Shown one piece after another: positions 50,471-62,706 of a stretch of DNA of 64,000 bases (its first letter is position 1; every line of letters starts with the position of its first letter). Made by a program: the position numbers and the translations under genes. The notes beneath the pieces were generated by a model. It had not been told where the DNA came from. It worked only from the letters and a program-made list of their open reading frames with translations, and did not search any database. Source of the stretch: Lepisosteus oculatus (Eukaryota > Chordata > Actinopteri > Semionotiformes > Lepisosteidae); NCBI RefSeq assembly GCF_040954835.1, contig NC_090698.1:66471284-66535283 (forward strand), given 5' to 3'.

Positions 50471-52089
50471 CTAGCCCCCTAGGACAACCACCAAGCACCA
50501 CCGCCTTCATATCCCTGTTTACTCAAGTATAAGTGAAACGGTTATTGGTTTCATTCTGTATTCATGCATCATCCAGCTGGCTTTTAAATAATGGCAGACT
50601 TAATAAAATATTCAGGCTGGTTCACCTGAACTTTTGATTTGACACATTCACAACTGTGCATATAAATTCACTACAGCAACTGAACGTCAGATGTTTTGTT
50701 TCCATCTGGAGAGGAATAAAAAGAACAAATCAGTTCTCACGCAGGCTGGAGGTTTATACACACGTGGGGTATTGTTTTTTACTTCAATGTATATTTTTGT
50801 GAAAAATATTGACTGCAGTTCTATGATTCTGTCTGAATGGATCCACTATAAGATTGTATCCACCCTCTCAATACACACAAAAGAGTCATACCCATTCCTA
50901 CAGAGTCCTGAAGTGGTCTGTTTCAGAGCAGAAAAAATTTTCAAATGTCACCACTCTGAAGATCAAAATGTCTGTTTCAGGCCATTCATTTTTACATTGT
51001 TGTTAATGCTACCTCCCAGAATACTGCTTCTGAAGCAAAATGACTATATTTTGATTTGTACCAGGTAATGGTTTAAAGATCACCGGGGGAAACTCACAGT
51101 CTTCAAGTCATTGGCTGGAGTCCAGACCATGCATATTAAAACTGGCAACTCTTATGTCCCAGCAGGGCAAGCAGCCACCTGTCCACCATTTGCTAAAAAC
51201 ACATCTGCTTAAGAAGAGTGAATGGATAAACTGGAAAATTAGAAATAAAAAAAATCCCCAAACAAAACAAGCAAACTGGAAAAACACTGAGATAAAATAG
51301 TCTTTTAAACTATTGATTAATAATTAGAAATTGTATTATTCTAAGAATGATTTGTTAATTACTTTTTAATATGACATTTCTTAGAAAGATCCATGTATTG
51401 CTTTCTGGATGTATAACTTATTGGCAGAGCAAGATGACCTATAACAGCAAACTGCTATCTACCATTTCCATCACTGCTTGCAGACGAAAATGAAAGTGTA
51501 TTTTTTGCAAGATTGATCCATCCCTTCATCTTCAGTCTGTTTTTCTGGGTAGGTTTTCCACAAGCAAATCTAACAGTTAAAATGAGATGAAGAGATGGAC
51601 CCACACAGTGGCCCTTCAGTAGTACAGAGACTAATTATCAGCACCCTACACTGTATATAAAAGTGGACGAGATCCATGGATCTATCAGCTATTAAAAGCT
51701 AAATGAATTGGCCGGCTTATTAGTACATTTTATGATATTAATTTTAATGCAAATTCAGCTTTACACTCAGCTATATGTGATGCACCACCAGATAATTATA
51801 AAAACTGCTTCTGGGTTGTACTGCAATACACAATGAATTCTTTTTAAAACCAATTCATCTACCCACCCCTCTCAGTGCTAAAACAGGCTGATTTCTGTTC
51901 TATTTAAAAGTTCTTATGCGTTATTTCCAATGTAAGGGAAGTTGTAAACATTTTAAGAGCATATATTACACTTTCGTTCCAAATGTTAAACAATGAGCAA
52001 TCTTTCTGTATCAGCAACCTTTGTAAAAACGTGTCCCTGCAGGTAACCCGACATGAGACACAGTGACTTTGTAATATGGTGTTATGAAG

Positions 52090-52420
52090 GAGGTTGGCAT
52101 GGTGGTGCAGTGGGCAGCACTTCTGCCTCACAGGGCTGTGGCCCCGAGTTCAGTTCCTGGGGTGTTCCCTGCGTTCAGTTCCTGCGTGGAGTTAGTATGT
52201 TCTCCCCGTGTTCATGTAGGTTTCCTCCCACAGTCCAAAAACATGCTGGTAGTTTAATTGCCTTCTGGGAAAATCGGCCCTAGTTTTTTTGTCCGTGTGT
52301 GCTCTGCAATGGACTAGCGTACAGTCCAGGGTGTACCCAACCTTGTGCCCATTGCTGGTCAGGATAAGCCCCATGACCATGAATTGGAAGAAGTGGTTAG
52401 AAAATGGATGGATGACAGCA
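52090..52420 (+). mobile_element. tRNA-derived SINE, V-SINE-like body
   Basis: GGCATGGTGGTGCAGTGGGC head, GTTCAGTTCC B box, TGGAGTTAGTATGTTCTCCC and GGTTTCCTCCCACAGTCC body, then a tail ending AAATGGATGGATG. Widespread in fish genomes. Confidence 0.75.
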
Positions 52421-52864
52421 CAAAGATGTAACTGGATACTCTGTATTTGTGACATGACTGCCATTTCTAGCACTTCTGAAACTGTCATGAACTTTGTTAG
52501 CATGGTATTCAGTCTTAAGATCACTGGACAGTGAGCAACTGAGTTTTACTGGAATGCTTTTAACTTTATATTGGTCTTAACTTAACACCACCGTCATTGA
52601 AATCTACCTTCATAGCACTATGAGATGATCAGAACTAAGGTCAGACATCTATACTTAACACCTTCTATAAAGGATACTATACAACAAAAGTGAAGGTAGC
52701 ATATACAGGGAGATTTCCTTGCAGAATGTGCACCACCTTTGCCTCTGTTCATAACTACACAGAATTATAAAAATATAACCAATGTGAACTGAAACCGGTG
52801 AAGTGTTATCAGTGTATCTCAGTACATTTTCATTTTCATTTTTCCAGTCTGCTCCTATGCTCTT

Positions 52865-52960
52865 GAATGCAAAGCAGGGTGGTGGCTGTATGGAACAAGC
52901 TACCCAGCCACTTGGCTGAAGCCTATACCTTGTCTGAAAAAGATTCTTAAACCTAATTAT
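52865..52960 (+). repeat. LINE ORF2 3'-end relic
   Basis: TGGCTGTATGGAACAAGCTA, CCCAGCCACTTGGCTGAAGC: same block as 26420. Confidence 0.55.
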
Positions 52961-53004
52961 TTAACCTCTAAACTACCCAACAGGCCAACCGGATAATTCT
53001 TCTA

Positions 53005-53115
53005 AATGGTTATTCCATGCTGAAAAAAAGAAGAGAGAAAAAACACAATGTTTCGGCCGTGTCACCTGAAGAAGGCTCCACGGCCGAAACTTTATCTTTT
53101 TTCTTTCTCAGAAAA
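53005..53115. repeat. Penelope 3'-end fragment, inverted copy with hammerhead-like core
   Basis: GTTTCGGCCGTG (reverse) and CACGGCCGAAAC (forward) are exact 12-bp inverted arms separated by 17 bases that hold CTGAAGAAGGCTC. Poly-purine and poly-pyrimidine arms extend on both sides. Confidence 0.65.
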
Positions 53116-56100
53116 TCTGGAGCAAATTGCATTGGACCAACATTTTATTGGAAGGATCATTTTGATACTCTTCAGATTCAAAGGAACCGCAGTTGCAGGT
53201 TTAGAAGTCACCCCATCCAGCCTATTGTTAAATTGTCTGCTCAATTACTCATCTGAAGACAAAGCATGATAATTGTTAATAATGCGTCAGTTCATTACAT
53301 CCTCACATTCAAGCACTCGTTAACATGATCTGAAGAGAAAATACTTGGATGTACCAAAGGCATTTCTTACTAATTGGATTTTTAGCACTTTAAATGCTAA
53401 AACTAGAATATATGTATTTTCTAGTATTGAATGCCCCACTAACCAAATTGGGGCTCTGTAGTCTGTTAAAAATACAAGATTTAGATAAAAACGACATTCT
53501 TTTTTACCAAGGTATTTTTTTTTTACTGTAGGACACAATGGGAAAAAAAATGTTATCAACTAGAATATGAGACTCATAGGTTAGCTGCCATAGTAACAGT
53601 AAATAATTTGATACATTTCTCGAAGGACATTGATTAAGAATCGATAAAACAGTGCTGGTCTCTTGAAAGTTCGTCACCATATCCTACTTTCTGTCAGTAA
53701 CATGAACAAGACATCCACTTAAATAGAGCTGAAGACACAGACAAGTGCAATACCTAAAGCATTCCTGAACAGCTCCAGTAACATTTGTTTGAGATCATTC
53801 GTTTTTTGGATTCCAACACGAAGAAGTAGACGATGTGTTCTTCAAGTTGTTTTTAAAGAAAGGTGATCCTTAAATATAGGTAAAAAAAACTTGAACACTC
53901 TTACACTACAGCCTAATCATAGAAAGTATTGTTCTTTTTACAACACATGGCAAACTATTTTGCAATGATGATCTTATCAACATGTTATTCTCAAAACGTG
54001 AGTAGCATCAGAATAATCTTAGTATCTATACTTTACTTAAGTATTTAACTTACATAAGAAACGCCTACTTAACTATTGAAAACATCAGATCAGTAAAAAG
54101 CAGAATCGCAGAATTACACCCGCTTCCCTCAACAAATGAACATTCAAAACACTACCATTAAGGGTAAAAATACTTCCAGATGTTTTTTTTTTAATTCACC
54201 ACATAGAATACTGAAGGAAAAAGTGAAATTCATCAAATAAATACGAAAATGTCTTTGATGACATCCTATATTGGATCACAGACCGTCCCATAGCATCGTT
54301 ATGGGAAATGTCCAGTAAAGAAACTAGCATTTACAGGACTAGAGAGTAAAACGTCTGGAGTTAATTACAAACCCTGTAGGCTTCTATTTATCTGTACAAT
54401 TAAACTGAATGTTCAGAGCCGAGATGGAGGGTTTCCTACTTGGGAACAGTATTATAGAAAACAGTCAATAAAGGATTTACTAACGAGAAACTGCCTTACA
54501 AACAAAAAAGCAGAATTACAGGTCCTCACGCAGTGTTGTCTCGACCTCAGATTATTTTCTTAGTAATGGCAAATACTACTATGGATCGGCATTCCATATA
54601 TACAGTATATGTTAACAATTGAAGCATTTTATTTACTGTCTTGCCGTTTCTGATTCACAATTTCTACAATAATACGAAGATATTTAGTAACAACTCGCAT
54701 CAATAAAAAACTACTTATAAAAGGAGACGTTTCAGCCAGGAGTGAGGTAGCGCAGGGCTCAGTGGTTGAGATGCTGATATTTCTGATTTTCAAGCTTTTT
54801 TTCTCCAGAAATGACACCGACCTCAACATCATCAATAAACTAGTCATATTTCAAGATACACTGATTCAGGGCAAGCCTGAACCAGCACTCTTTATCAGCG
54901 ACAGAAGGGATCCAAAAGGGTTAATGCGGTATCCAAATTAAGAAGTTCAAGTAATTACATCAGAAAACAGCGTTAAATACTGCGTTAAACACCTGTGATG
55001 AACGGGGCGTTCTACAATAACACGACGACGACGTATCAGTTATAACATCTAAGTAGCGGGGAGAGTGAATACAAAGGGCTGAACAATTCAAGATAATTTA
55101 TACAGCCAATACTGGTGATGTTAAATAAAGCTCTATATTACACCCAAATGCAGTAAATTTCCACTCCTAGAGTAGTAGGACTAATAAAAACAAGATTCTG
55201 ATTGGCGTTTCATCCAATCACGATTTGATAGGCGTGTCGTCCCGACTGAGTCTGACATAAACCTTTTCCTCAGCCTCCAAACTGGAAAACAACCGATGTC
55301 AAATAACCGTGAATTCTGAATCTCAGAGATCACCCACGAAGGCTCGTTATTACGCCCATCAATAAAGAAGGTTTTACCAACTGTTCTCCACTCCTCCGCA
55401 ATAACCTTCGCGTTGTTAACAATAGTGGCTTACATCTGTTCTAACGGTGAAATATTTCCCCAGTCAGCCCCTGACATCCAGTAGATCAGCTAAAAAAATA
55501 CAATTTTTTCAATTTCTCCGCAAGTAAAGGGGAGGGTTCATTTACCATACCGATCATAAACATCTTTACAGTATGAAAAAAGGATTGCACGAGCTAATTA
55601 ATATCGCTATGAAGCAAATGAAATCCAACAGCACAGAGAGCTACCATTTTTTCACATCATAAATTAATATATATACACATCCAGACTAAAAGAATTTCTA
55701 AATTCTACTTATTTCCAGCGATCACTGACTTAGTCAAACATCCAGGTAAAACGATGTGCTTACAAAGTGAGAAGCCATAATCTCGCGTATTTACTTCTCA
55801 ATAAAAAGAATACTAAGTGTTTACGTTAACAAGTGGGAATATCAGCTCTAATGGGTTTTTTAAAACAAAAAACTTTTTTTGAATCATTAAAACTTTCCGA
55901 CGTCAATTCAGTCTCTTTAGATATCATGCAAGCGGAATGTAAGGACGTTGTATGCAAAATATTAATATATTCCCAAGACTTTAGTTTTTTTTTATGAGTT
56001 ATATCGCAAGTTGTAAAACTGCTCAAAACTTCTAAAATCATGCGATAGAAAACGCCTACATACGTTGAGGGAAACACGCTTAACTCAAACTCTCAGGTAA

Positions 56101-56168
56101 GAGCCAACCTGAAGAGCAATCATGAGCGCAGGGATGCGATTAAAACGAGACTTGAAAAAAACACTTAC

Positions 56169-56450
56169 CAAATTCCTTTATATTTCGGTAGTTTGTTTCT
56201 TTTCTTCTTCTTTTTTTACGCTTCTTTTCGCCTTTCAACCCGTTGAACCATGTTAACGAGCAAGTCGTTTCCCCGTCACAAGCTAAGCGCAGGTTTCGGC
56301 TCACTCCCTTTCGCAAGCGTAATAATGGCTACCTTGTTCAGAAACTAGATAAACGGGTCGGCCGGGTTTTTGTTGTGTGGTAAACCTTTCGAATTAGGAG
56401 CAAACGACTTGAGACATTTTAGTCCTGGGCGAACACAAACATTTCTTTCT
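56169..56450 (-). other. atp8b1: Candidate non-coding first exon of ATP8B1 (5' UTR)
   Basis: A good donor on the minus strand (TTTG then GTAAGT, exon end at 56169) follows CpG-containing, non-repetitive sequence. Human ATP8B1 also starts with a non-coding exon far upstream of the ATG exon. The transcription start is not visible; 56450 is a guess. This is inference from one splice site plus base composition. Confidence 0.4.
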
Positions 56451-56469
56451 AACCGGTAGAAAAGGAAGA

Positions 56470-56490
56470 GTTACGGTCACGTGGCTGGGC
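56470..56490. promoter_or_regulatory. E-box CACGTG in the putative ATP8B1 promoter
   Basis: A palindromic CACGTG lies at 56478-56483 in the context GGTCACGTGGC, resembling the MiT/TFE (CLEAR) or USF consensus. It is just upstream of the candidate ATP8B1 first exon. A single hexamer is weak evidence for function. Confidence 0.25.
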
Positions 56491-57109
56491 AGGTAAAGGT
56501 GAGATAGGGCTCTATCATCCCATTCATAGCCAAATTGGAACAGTATTTGCATGAAGTGAAATTAGGACGTAACAAAACAGGGTTTGCACGGATACGAAAC
56601 ATAATATTCGTATATGTCTTTGACAAGTAGAGGTCATCTTTAAAAATGCAAAGTGTTTCGATTTTTTTACACTGCGTATAGTATTAATTTCGTCCCTCCT
56701 TTTTGAATCTGTACCTCTTAATTTAGTGACTTGCTAGATTATTTTACGTTTGTTTTAGTAACAGGTGGAGCATAACCGAAGAACGCAGCGTTTTCCCCTT
56801 ATGATCTGCTATTGGTCCCCATTGATCATTTTTTATTTTATTTTATGCAGCTTTATAGCCAAAGATAATCCTCAGAATCATGAATTCACTTGCTCCTGCT
56901 GAGCTCCCAGTTGTAGGTTGTTTGATTTTGCATTTGTCGGTAAGTGTATAACAACATATGCTTCCTAAATTACAAATTGTTATGTGGTCACATGTACATT
57001 CTGCTGTTCTGGGTGACTTTCAGTCTGAAAAAGGTTACTTTTTTGGGAGCTGGGACATTGAGTTCCCTGTATAGGAAGGAGAAGCTTGTATACAATTAAT
57101 TAAGACAAT

Positions 57110-57280
57110 TAAAGGTTGTGTAGTTATGGAACAGGTTACCCAGCCATGGTGTTGAAGCTGATATACCTTGGTTACTTTTAAGAAATGTCTTAACAAGTTC
57201 CTTGGCTCAATTAACTTCTAGCTACCAAATAGGTTAGATGGGTCACCTAGTCTCCTCTCTTTTGTAACCACACATACATT
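57110..57280 (+). repeat. LINE ORF2 3'-end relic upstream of ATP8B1
   Basis: GGAACAGGTTACCCAGCCAT, GGTGTTGAAGCTGATA, then GGTCACCTAGTCTCCTCTCT, the usual end of this LINE in fish. Confidence 0.6.
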
Positions 57281-57299
57281 CTCATGTTTAAGGTAAAAT

Positions 57300-57720
57300 A
57301 ATAACAATTCCTTGCATTTACAGTATATGGCATGTTTTTTAATCCCTGAGGATCTCACAACTAGACATTGAATGAGATCCACTTCATGTACCAATGTAAC
57401 ACAGCACTGATGTAGGGGACAGGCAGCAGTCTACATGAGCCAGTACACAGCAGATCCGTTAGTGAAGAAATGCTTCAGCAATTGACCGAAGCCAGCAAGG
57501 CAACTTTAGAAAGGCCAGATTGAACACGCCCAGTGTGTAATGTGGCCTGAACACCAGGATTAGTATCTTTTCTCTATCATTAAGAGCCTTAGTGACCAAG
57601 TAGTCAGGACTTTGGATTTATGTACCATTCATACTGGGGTCCGGCTTGGAAAGAGTGCCACCTACTGGTCCAACATCGCCACTTACAGCAGCAACCTGTT
57701 ATCCCACTACTGACCCAGCT
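57300..57720 (-). repeat. Old SINE relic upstream of ATP8B1
   Basis: GACCAAGTAGTCAGGACTTT, CATACTGGGGTCC, then AGCAGCAACCTGTTATCCCA parallel the 5S-SINE body and head boundary in reverse. Tail-like TTCCTTGCATTTACAG at the left. Confidence 0.5.
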
Positions 57721-58254
57721 AGATGCTTAACTTCATAGATCTGTGGCAGCTTGTGTGTCACCATATTTTAAATCAATATTACGATTCTAAAGTACCTTAC
57801 AAAGAAAAGGAGGGCTTGATAATACTGTTACAAACTTGTCACAAATTTGTTACAAACAGTTTTATCAATCCTCCTATCTTTCTCATTCACTTAAAAGGTG
57901 GATTGATTTAAAGAACATGTGAGTCTCCTGCTCACATCAATTGATGATTCTTTGGAACATTTAAAGATTATTTTATTAAACCCTGTGACTCTCCATTCAG
58001 TGAATGGTTATTTATTGTTCTACAGTATATGCTTCAAGTAGATATGTGCACCATTGAATAATAATGAAACAGAACCCATACATTCAGGGCATAAGAGCAC
58101 AGACCTTGGTAAAACACAGGCACAGGTGTGCCACCTTTATTACTGAAGGAGTAATAAACATAACAGGAGTAATACATAACAGGAAGGACTACAGCAAAAA
58201 AAAAAAAACATGTTTTTATTTATCCCTCTATCCTTTCACTGGGCGTAGAAACTC

Positions 58255-58400
58255 TGAGGGAGAGAAGAGATAAGATAAGATCACTTTATTGGCCATATAC
58301 AATTTCTGGTATTAGGAATTTGTCTTTTCGCATGCACACACGGAGAGGGAGAGAAGCTGGGGGTCAGAGCACAGGGTCATCCATTTACAAGGCACCCCTA
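58255..58400 (-). repeat. Same tRNA-derived SINE, 3' half, reverse
   Basis: GAGAAGCTGGGGGTCAGAGC is the reverse complement of the body at 61130-61150. The tail is an AGATA repeat (58267-58283). Confidence 0.7.
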
Positions 58401-59579
58401 GAGCTAGTTTCTGTTTCCTGTCTCCTGAACAGGAGTCCCCTCGCCCATCCGCCTTCGGCAGGAGCGTCAGAACACGTGACTCGATGGGACAACCTGTTTG
58501 TGTTACTATCTGCCCCCTTCCTCCCAATCCCATGTCAGAGAGCCGTCGCCCGCCTTGAGTGGAGTTTCCATCTCGCTCTGGGGTCCTGCGGGTGGTCTCA
58601 GTGCAGCCCCACACCTGAGGGCTCAGCAGCCGGGTCCCCTCCCACACCGCCGCCAAGGGAGCCCCCAGTTTCTCGCGCTGCTGGCTGAAGCCGGAGCAGC
58701 GTGTCTGAAATGTGTGAGCCCTGAAAGTGGTGCCCTGTGCTCCACAGCTAGTGCCTCTCTCTCCGTTAAATTCCTCTCCTCTCCGCCGGTACAGTCGCGC
58801 CTCCTCCCTCTAGACTAGGGCAGCGACTGGCCCCATATTCCCCGGACACTGTGAGACAAAGCGGCATTTTAAAAGTGCCCTGACACCGAAATACATCATT
58901 GTGTAAACCGACCAATAGACTTTTACTGAATTGACCTTCACGCTTAATTATCAATCAGGGGCAGGGAATAAAATAGTTGTATATGATTCTTTTTTCTCAA
59001 TAAAGAAGCGTCTATATCTTTTTTTAAAAAAAAATAATTTCAATCCACCCCGTCACCTGCAGAGACCCCTCTTTGAAAGTTGCTATTTGCATTTTCTTCG
59101 AATTGGGTCTTCATTGGCAAGGTTTGCCGATCACATTGATGGACCGACAGTGCAAATTACGATTATACTGTAGAACAGATGACCTAAGAAAAACTAATTA
59201 AAAAACTACCAGCTGGTGGAACGCATCGAGACAAATCGCCAACATTAAAAAAATGGACAGCTGTCGTTGATCAAATAAAACAGTTCTCCGCTGATACTCT
59301 TTACTCCACGACCAAACGAAAAAGAAGAAAAAAAAACAATTTAGTAAAAAGGATTGACGTTTAATTTACACCTTAGGCTACGTTTAAACCCCAGACTCCC
59401 AAATGTGGTGGCGCACCTACAGTACGCCTGAAACCGGGTTTAATGAAAGTTTTTTTTTTTTGCACTGGACTCTTGCCGGCTCAAGTTTCGCAGAGGCCAG
59501 GGTTATTTGCCTTGACAATAATCGCTGTTTTTTTTTCCAAATTTGGCAACAGCCGGTAACCGACGTACCGGTTAGTGAT

Positions 59580-59735
59580 GGAAACGGTTTTAGTCAGTTC
59601 TATGTGTTGGCTGTACATGTCCCAAGATGTATTTGTGTTGTGTAAATGTCTGTAGACCTTTGTATTCGCCGTGTGCGCTTTGGCACCACTGTAACACTGC
59701 GGTCATGACAATAAAGCTGTTTGAATTTGAATGTA
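59580..59735 (+). repeat. Probable LINE 3' end
   Basis: GTGGCACCAC-like decayed 3' UTR ending CATGACAATAAAGCTGTTTG and AATTTGAAT, a common vertebrate LINE terminus. Confidence 0.5.
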
Positions 59736-59759
59736 GTGGCGTCCCCCTTTTCCACTAAG

Positions 59760-60345
59760 CCTGAAGGGCCTTGGCGAGCTCCTTCTCCTCCGATTGGTTA
59801 CCGGTCTCATCCAGGGGAAGGGCTCACTCTTTCCTCTCTCCACCCCCCAGTCCCCCCAGTTTGGCGTCAAAACAGACTCCTCCTGCCGCGTTGGCTTCCG
59901 TTTTCGGAGCCTTTCGTTTACAGGAACACGTGTGGCGCGTACGCGTTCTTGTTTCGGACTGATGGTGTCGGGAAATTAATTTAACAACCAACCAACAAAA
60001 ACAAAAAACCCCGTCAGGTTTGTACCTAGTCGTGCAGCGCAGCGCGGAGCGGAAGGGAGACGCGCTCGCCTCGTTGCCCAGTGCTGGGGTTAAACGGGGC
60101 CGGTTTGACACATGGGTCGAGCCCAGACATGGCCGGGCGTACGGACAGTGCGTTTCCCCCGATGCTTTTCCCCCAGGCCTACAACACCGGGCCTCCGGGC
60201 AGGACCGCTGGCGTCCTGCCGGTTGTAGGCGGCTGGGGGGTCTACGGCCAGATCCGGGGAGTGGACCGTCTTGTGCCGGAGGTGAGTACTTCAGCTCCTG
60301 CGCTCGCAGATCGTCAGCAGCTCCTGCGCAGGAACCTGCCGCTTA
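59760..60345. promoter_or_regulatory. CpG-rich region around the start of the divergent gene
   Basis: Many CpG dinucleotides cluster here against an AT-rich background, spanning the 5' flank and first coding exon of the plus-strand gene. This is typical of a vertebrate CpG-island promoter. CpG observed/expected was not computed. Confidence 0.5.
60129..60281 (+). CDS. Unidentified divergent gene, coding exon 1 (51 codons)
   Basis: ATG at 60129 sits in a strong Kozak context (G at -3 and G at +4). It opens 51 codons ending at a consensus donor (GAG then GTGAGT), phase 0. The protein begins MAGRTDSAFPPMLFPQ and is rich in Gly and Pro (VVGGWGVYGQIRGVD), with no signal peptide or known motif. The exon lies in a CpG-rich stretch, as expected for a promoter-proximal exon. 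It is transcribed away from ATP8B1. I do not recognise the family. Confidence 0.7.
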
Positions 60346-60969
60346 AGAGCCTCGGATCGTTTTTGCACATGCAAATGCACAAAGAATCGTCTTGTTTTGG
60401 TGGGGTGTCGTTTCACCCTGCATGCTCGCCTAAGTGCTTGCTTGAGCAGAATGGGATGTATCGCCTTATTTTGCAAATATTTTGCAATAAGATCATGCAA
60501 AACCTTATGTTGCATTATCTGCCAGCTCGCTGGCTGGGAAAAAAAAAACTGTTTTGCCTGACCTAGAATAAAGTTAGTAATTTGATCCATTCGGTTATCT
60601 ATATACGCGATACAAAAGTGGTATTTCATGACGGTGTTGGGAAGATTTCAAATGACGGGAGGCCGACGGTACATCGTTTCGTAACTTAACTCATTGATCA
60701 GGATGTCAACCAGTAGTGTCTTAAAGGCAGCGACGGGCTCGTCTTCAACAACGTGGCCGACAAACTGGTTCCGTACTCCCGCAGTCTTTTTGTTTTCTGT
60801 TTTCGTCTGGCAAGGCTGATTTTCAACAAGTCTTGTAGGGTTTGGTGCCTTTTTGAGGATTTTGAATACCTGTCTCGGGTCCCCTCAGAGTTAAGTAAGA
60901 GCCCAGAGCATTAGTTTTGGCAGTGTGTCTGCGGAGTTTGAACTCCAATTCTTTCAGCAATCTTTTTTT

Positions 60970-61260
60970 GGGGCGGAGCGGTGGCTCTGTGGCTAAGGAT
61001 CTGCGCCTTTGCCTGGAAGGTTGCGGGTTCAAATCCCGCAGCCGGCAGGGCAATCTTACTCCGTTGGGCCCCTGAGCGAGGCCCTTCACCCCAACTGCTC
61101 CAGGGGCTCTGTACAATGGCAGTCCCTGCGCTCTGACCCCCAGCTTCTCTCCCTGTCCGTGTGTCTCATGGAGAGCAAGCTGGGCTATGCGAAAAGATGT
61201 AATGCAAGAAATTGTAAAAGGTTAATAAAGTGATGTTGTTGTTGTTGTTATAATTATTTT
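60970..61260 (+). mobile_element. tRNA-derived SINE in intron 1 of the divergent gene
   Basis: A box in GCGGTGGCTCTGTGGCTAAG, B box GGTTCAAATCC, a body with CTGACCCCCAGCTTCTCTCC, and a GTT microsatellite tail. It ends about 30 nt before the exon 2 acceptor. Confidence 0.75.
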
Positions 61261-61289
61261 TTTTTTTTAACTTTGCCTGGTGTTTCCAG

Positions 61290-61398
61290 AATGCTGGCCT
61301 AGAGGGTAAGATCAAGATAGAAGCCCAACACAAAGTAAAAGGAGAGGAATGGAGGCCGACAGAGCCCATTGTATGTCCCTTGCTGCCCCCGAATTCAG
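61290..61398 (+). CDS. Unidentified divergent gene, coding exon 2
   Basis: Acceptor TTTCCAG, donor GTAACT, 109 nt, in phase with exon 1. It encodes GKIKIEAQHKVKGEEWRPTE and a Pro-rich end. The intron before it contains a tRNA-derived SINE ending just upstream of the acceptor (60970-61260). Confidence 0.65.
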
Positions 61399-61469
61399 GT
61401 AACTGGCCTAGTGTCATTTATCGTATCCTAATCTTTAACCTAATCCTTATAAATTTCTTTCTTCTACCC

Positions 61470-61570
61470 CCCTCTTAATGATCTCGTGGATAAAGGATTT
61501 CATTCCCAACAACACCGCTGTATGCTGTACTGTTCGTGCATTGATAAATAAACCTTGATTGATTGATCGA
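61470..61570 (+). repeat. Probable LINE 3' end
   Basis: Ends ATAAATAAACCTTGATTGAT with a GATT/TTGA short repeat, typical of non-LTR retroposon tails. It lies in intron 2 of the divergent gene. Confidence 0.45.
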
Positions 61571-62061
61571 TACTTTGCTTCGGACCATGCTGCAGGCGGT
61601 ATTTCCTGTCTCCAGTGGGCGCACAATCGGTGGTCTTCCGTTCAAGCACAGTTGTTGGTAATCCGATCCAGTTACAGGCCCCCCCCTCTAGAAGTACTCA
61701 GACCCTTCCTTTGTCATGCCACTTGTGAAATAACAAAATGATGTGCACACTTTTTTTAACTTCTTCATTTTATTCCAAACCTGAATGGCTCAAAATGAAG
61801 AATTTTAAGGGTGAAAAAGAGTTACGGTAAATATCAGCAAAACCTAAAGAGGAATAAAAAACGGAGAAATATAGATTCTGGAAGTAAGAGAGGACAGAAT
61901 TTGCTAGAAGGTTACAAGAAGAATACAATACATTCATACAGTAACAATTTACAAGATTATGCAATAAAAAAACCATAGACAAGGAAAAAACATCGGGAGG
62001 GGGTGGATTTACATATGTGTAGTATTTATCTGTTCTAATCACTTTTTTCCCCTCTCTTCAG

Positions 62062-62114
62062 ATTGCAAGATTCCCTCATCAGCTAACTCTCATGCCTTAG
62101 ACTTCCCAGAACAT
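62062..62114 (+). CDS. Unidentified divergent gene, coding exon 3
   Basis: Acceptor after a pyrimidine tract (CTCTCTTCAG), donor GTAAGT, 53 nt. It continues the frame with CKIPSSANSHALDFPEH. A short exon, supported by splice sites and phase only. Confidence 0.6.
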
Positions 62115-62610
62115 GTAAGTGGTGTTGCAAGTTATTTTAACATCTTGTGATTCTCTGAGAGTTTGGAAGTGAATTGAGTTGAAAGGCATGTTGGTTCCTG
62201 CTTACGGACACGAGGCTTCAGGAAAACCTCACCACGGAAAAATGTAAATGTTAGTAAATGGGTGCCCAGAGAATAACCTGGCATCTCATTTGTGCCTTTG
62301 TTTTTGAACAATGTGTTGGTGTTACACTTACAGTTTGAACCTGTCCAATATAGTTTTAATCCTCTTGAGTGCTTGAGAAGTAACTCTTCTAGATTCAAGC
62401 AAATACTAGTCAATTCTGATTGTATAGCACTAACTGATTCAGATTGAACATTGTAAGAGTACAGTACCCCGAGTTATGTTAAAATAGAGTTTGTATGATT
62501 GTAGATACTGAATGTATACTGTGAAACTATGGTTCATATTCTGGGGTTGAAAGAGTTGGTGTTGTTTTTTATTTATGTCTTAAAAGCTTTATTTCTGTCA
62601 TTTCTTGAAG

Positions 62611-62706
62611 TTGCGGAATTTCTACCTGGATAACCATCAAGATGCCTTTGGGACTATGAGCCGTCTGTTAGATGAACACTTCTATTTTGGTTACGGTAAT
62701 CTACAG
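62611..62706 (+). CDS. Unidentified divergent gene, coding exon 4 (gene continues beyond window)
   Basis: Acceptor TTGAAG, donor GTATGG, 32 codons in phase 0. It encodes LRNFYLDNHQDAFGTMSRLL and an aromatic end (HFYFGYG). The look is that of a conserved vertebrate protein, but I cannot name it. No further exon was found between 62707 and 64000, so the gene runs past the window. Confidence 0.65.

Larger units (their letters stand above)
46698..56168. other. ATP8B1 intron 1, distal part
   Basis: Contains repeats at 47690, 50300, 52090, 52865 and 53005. No further exon with convincing codon pattern was found; 53300-56150 is AT-rich and plain. Confidence 0.5.
56451..59759. other. Region between the two divergent genes
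   Basis: Between the candidate ATP8B1 first exon and the CpG-rich region. Repeats at 57110, 57300, 58255 and 59580. The GC-richer stretch 58400-58850 has open frames without recognisable motifs. Confidence 0.45.

Noticed and set aside
61000..61045. tRNA gene
   Set aside because: A and B boxes are present but no cloverleaf forms, and the segment continues into a SINE body with a microsatellite tail.
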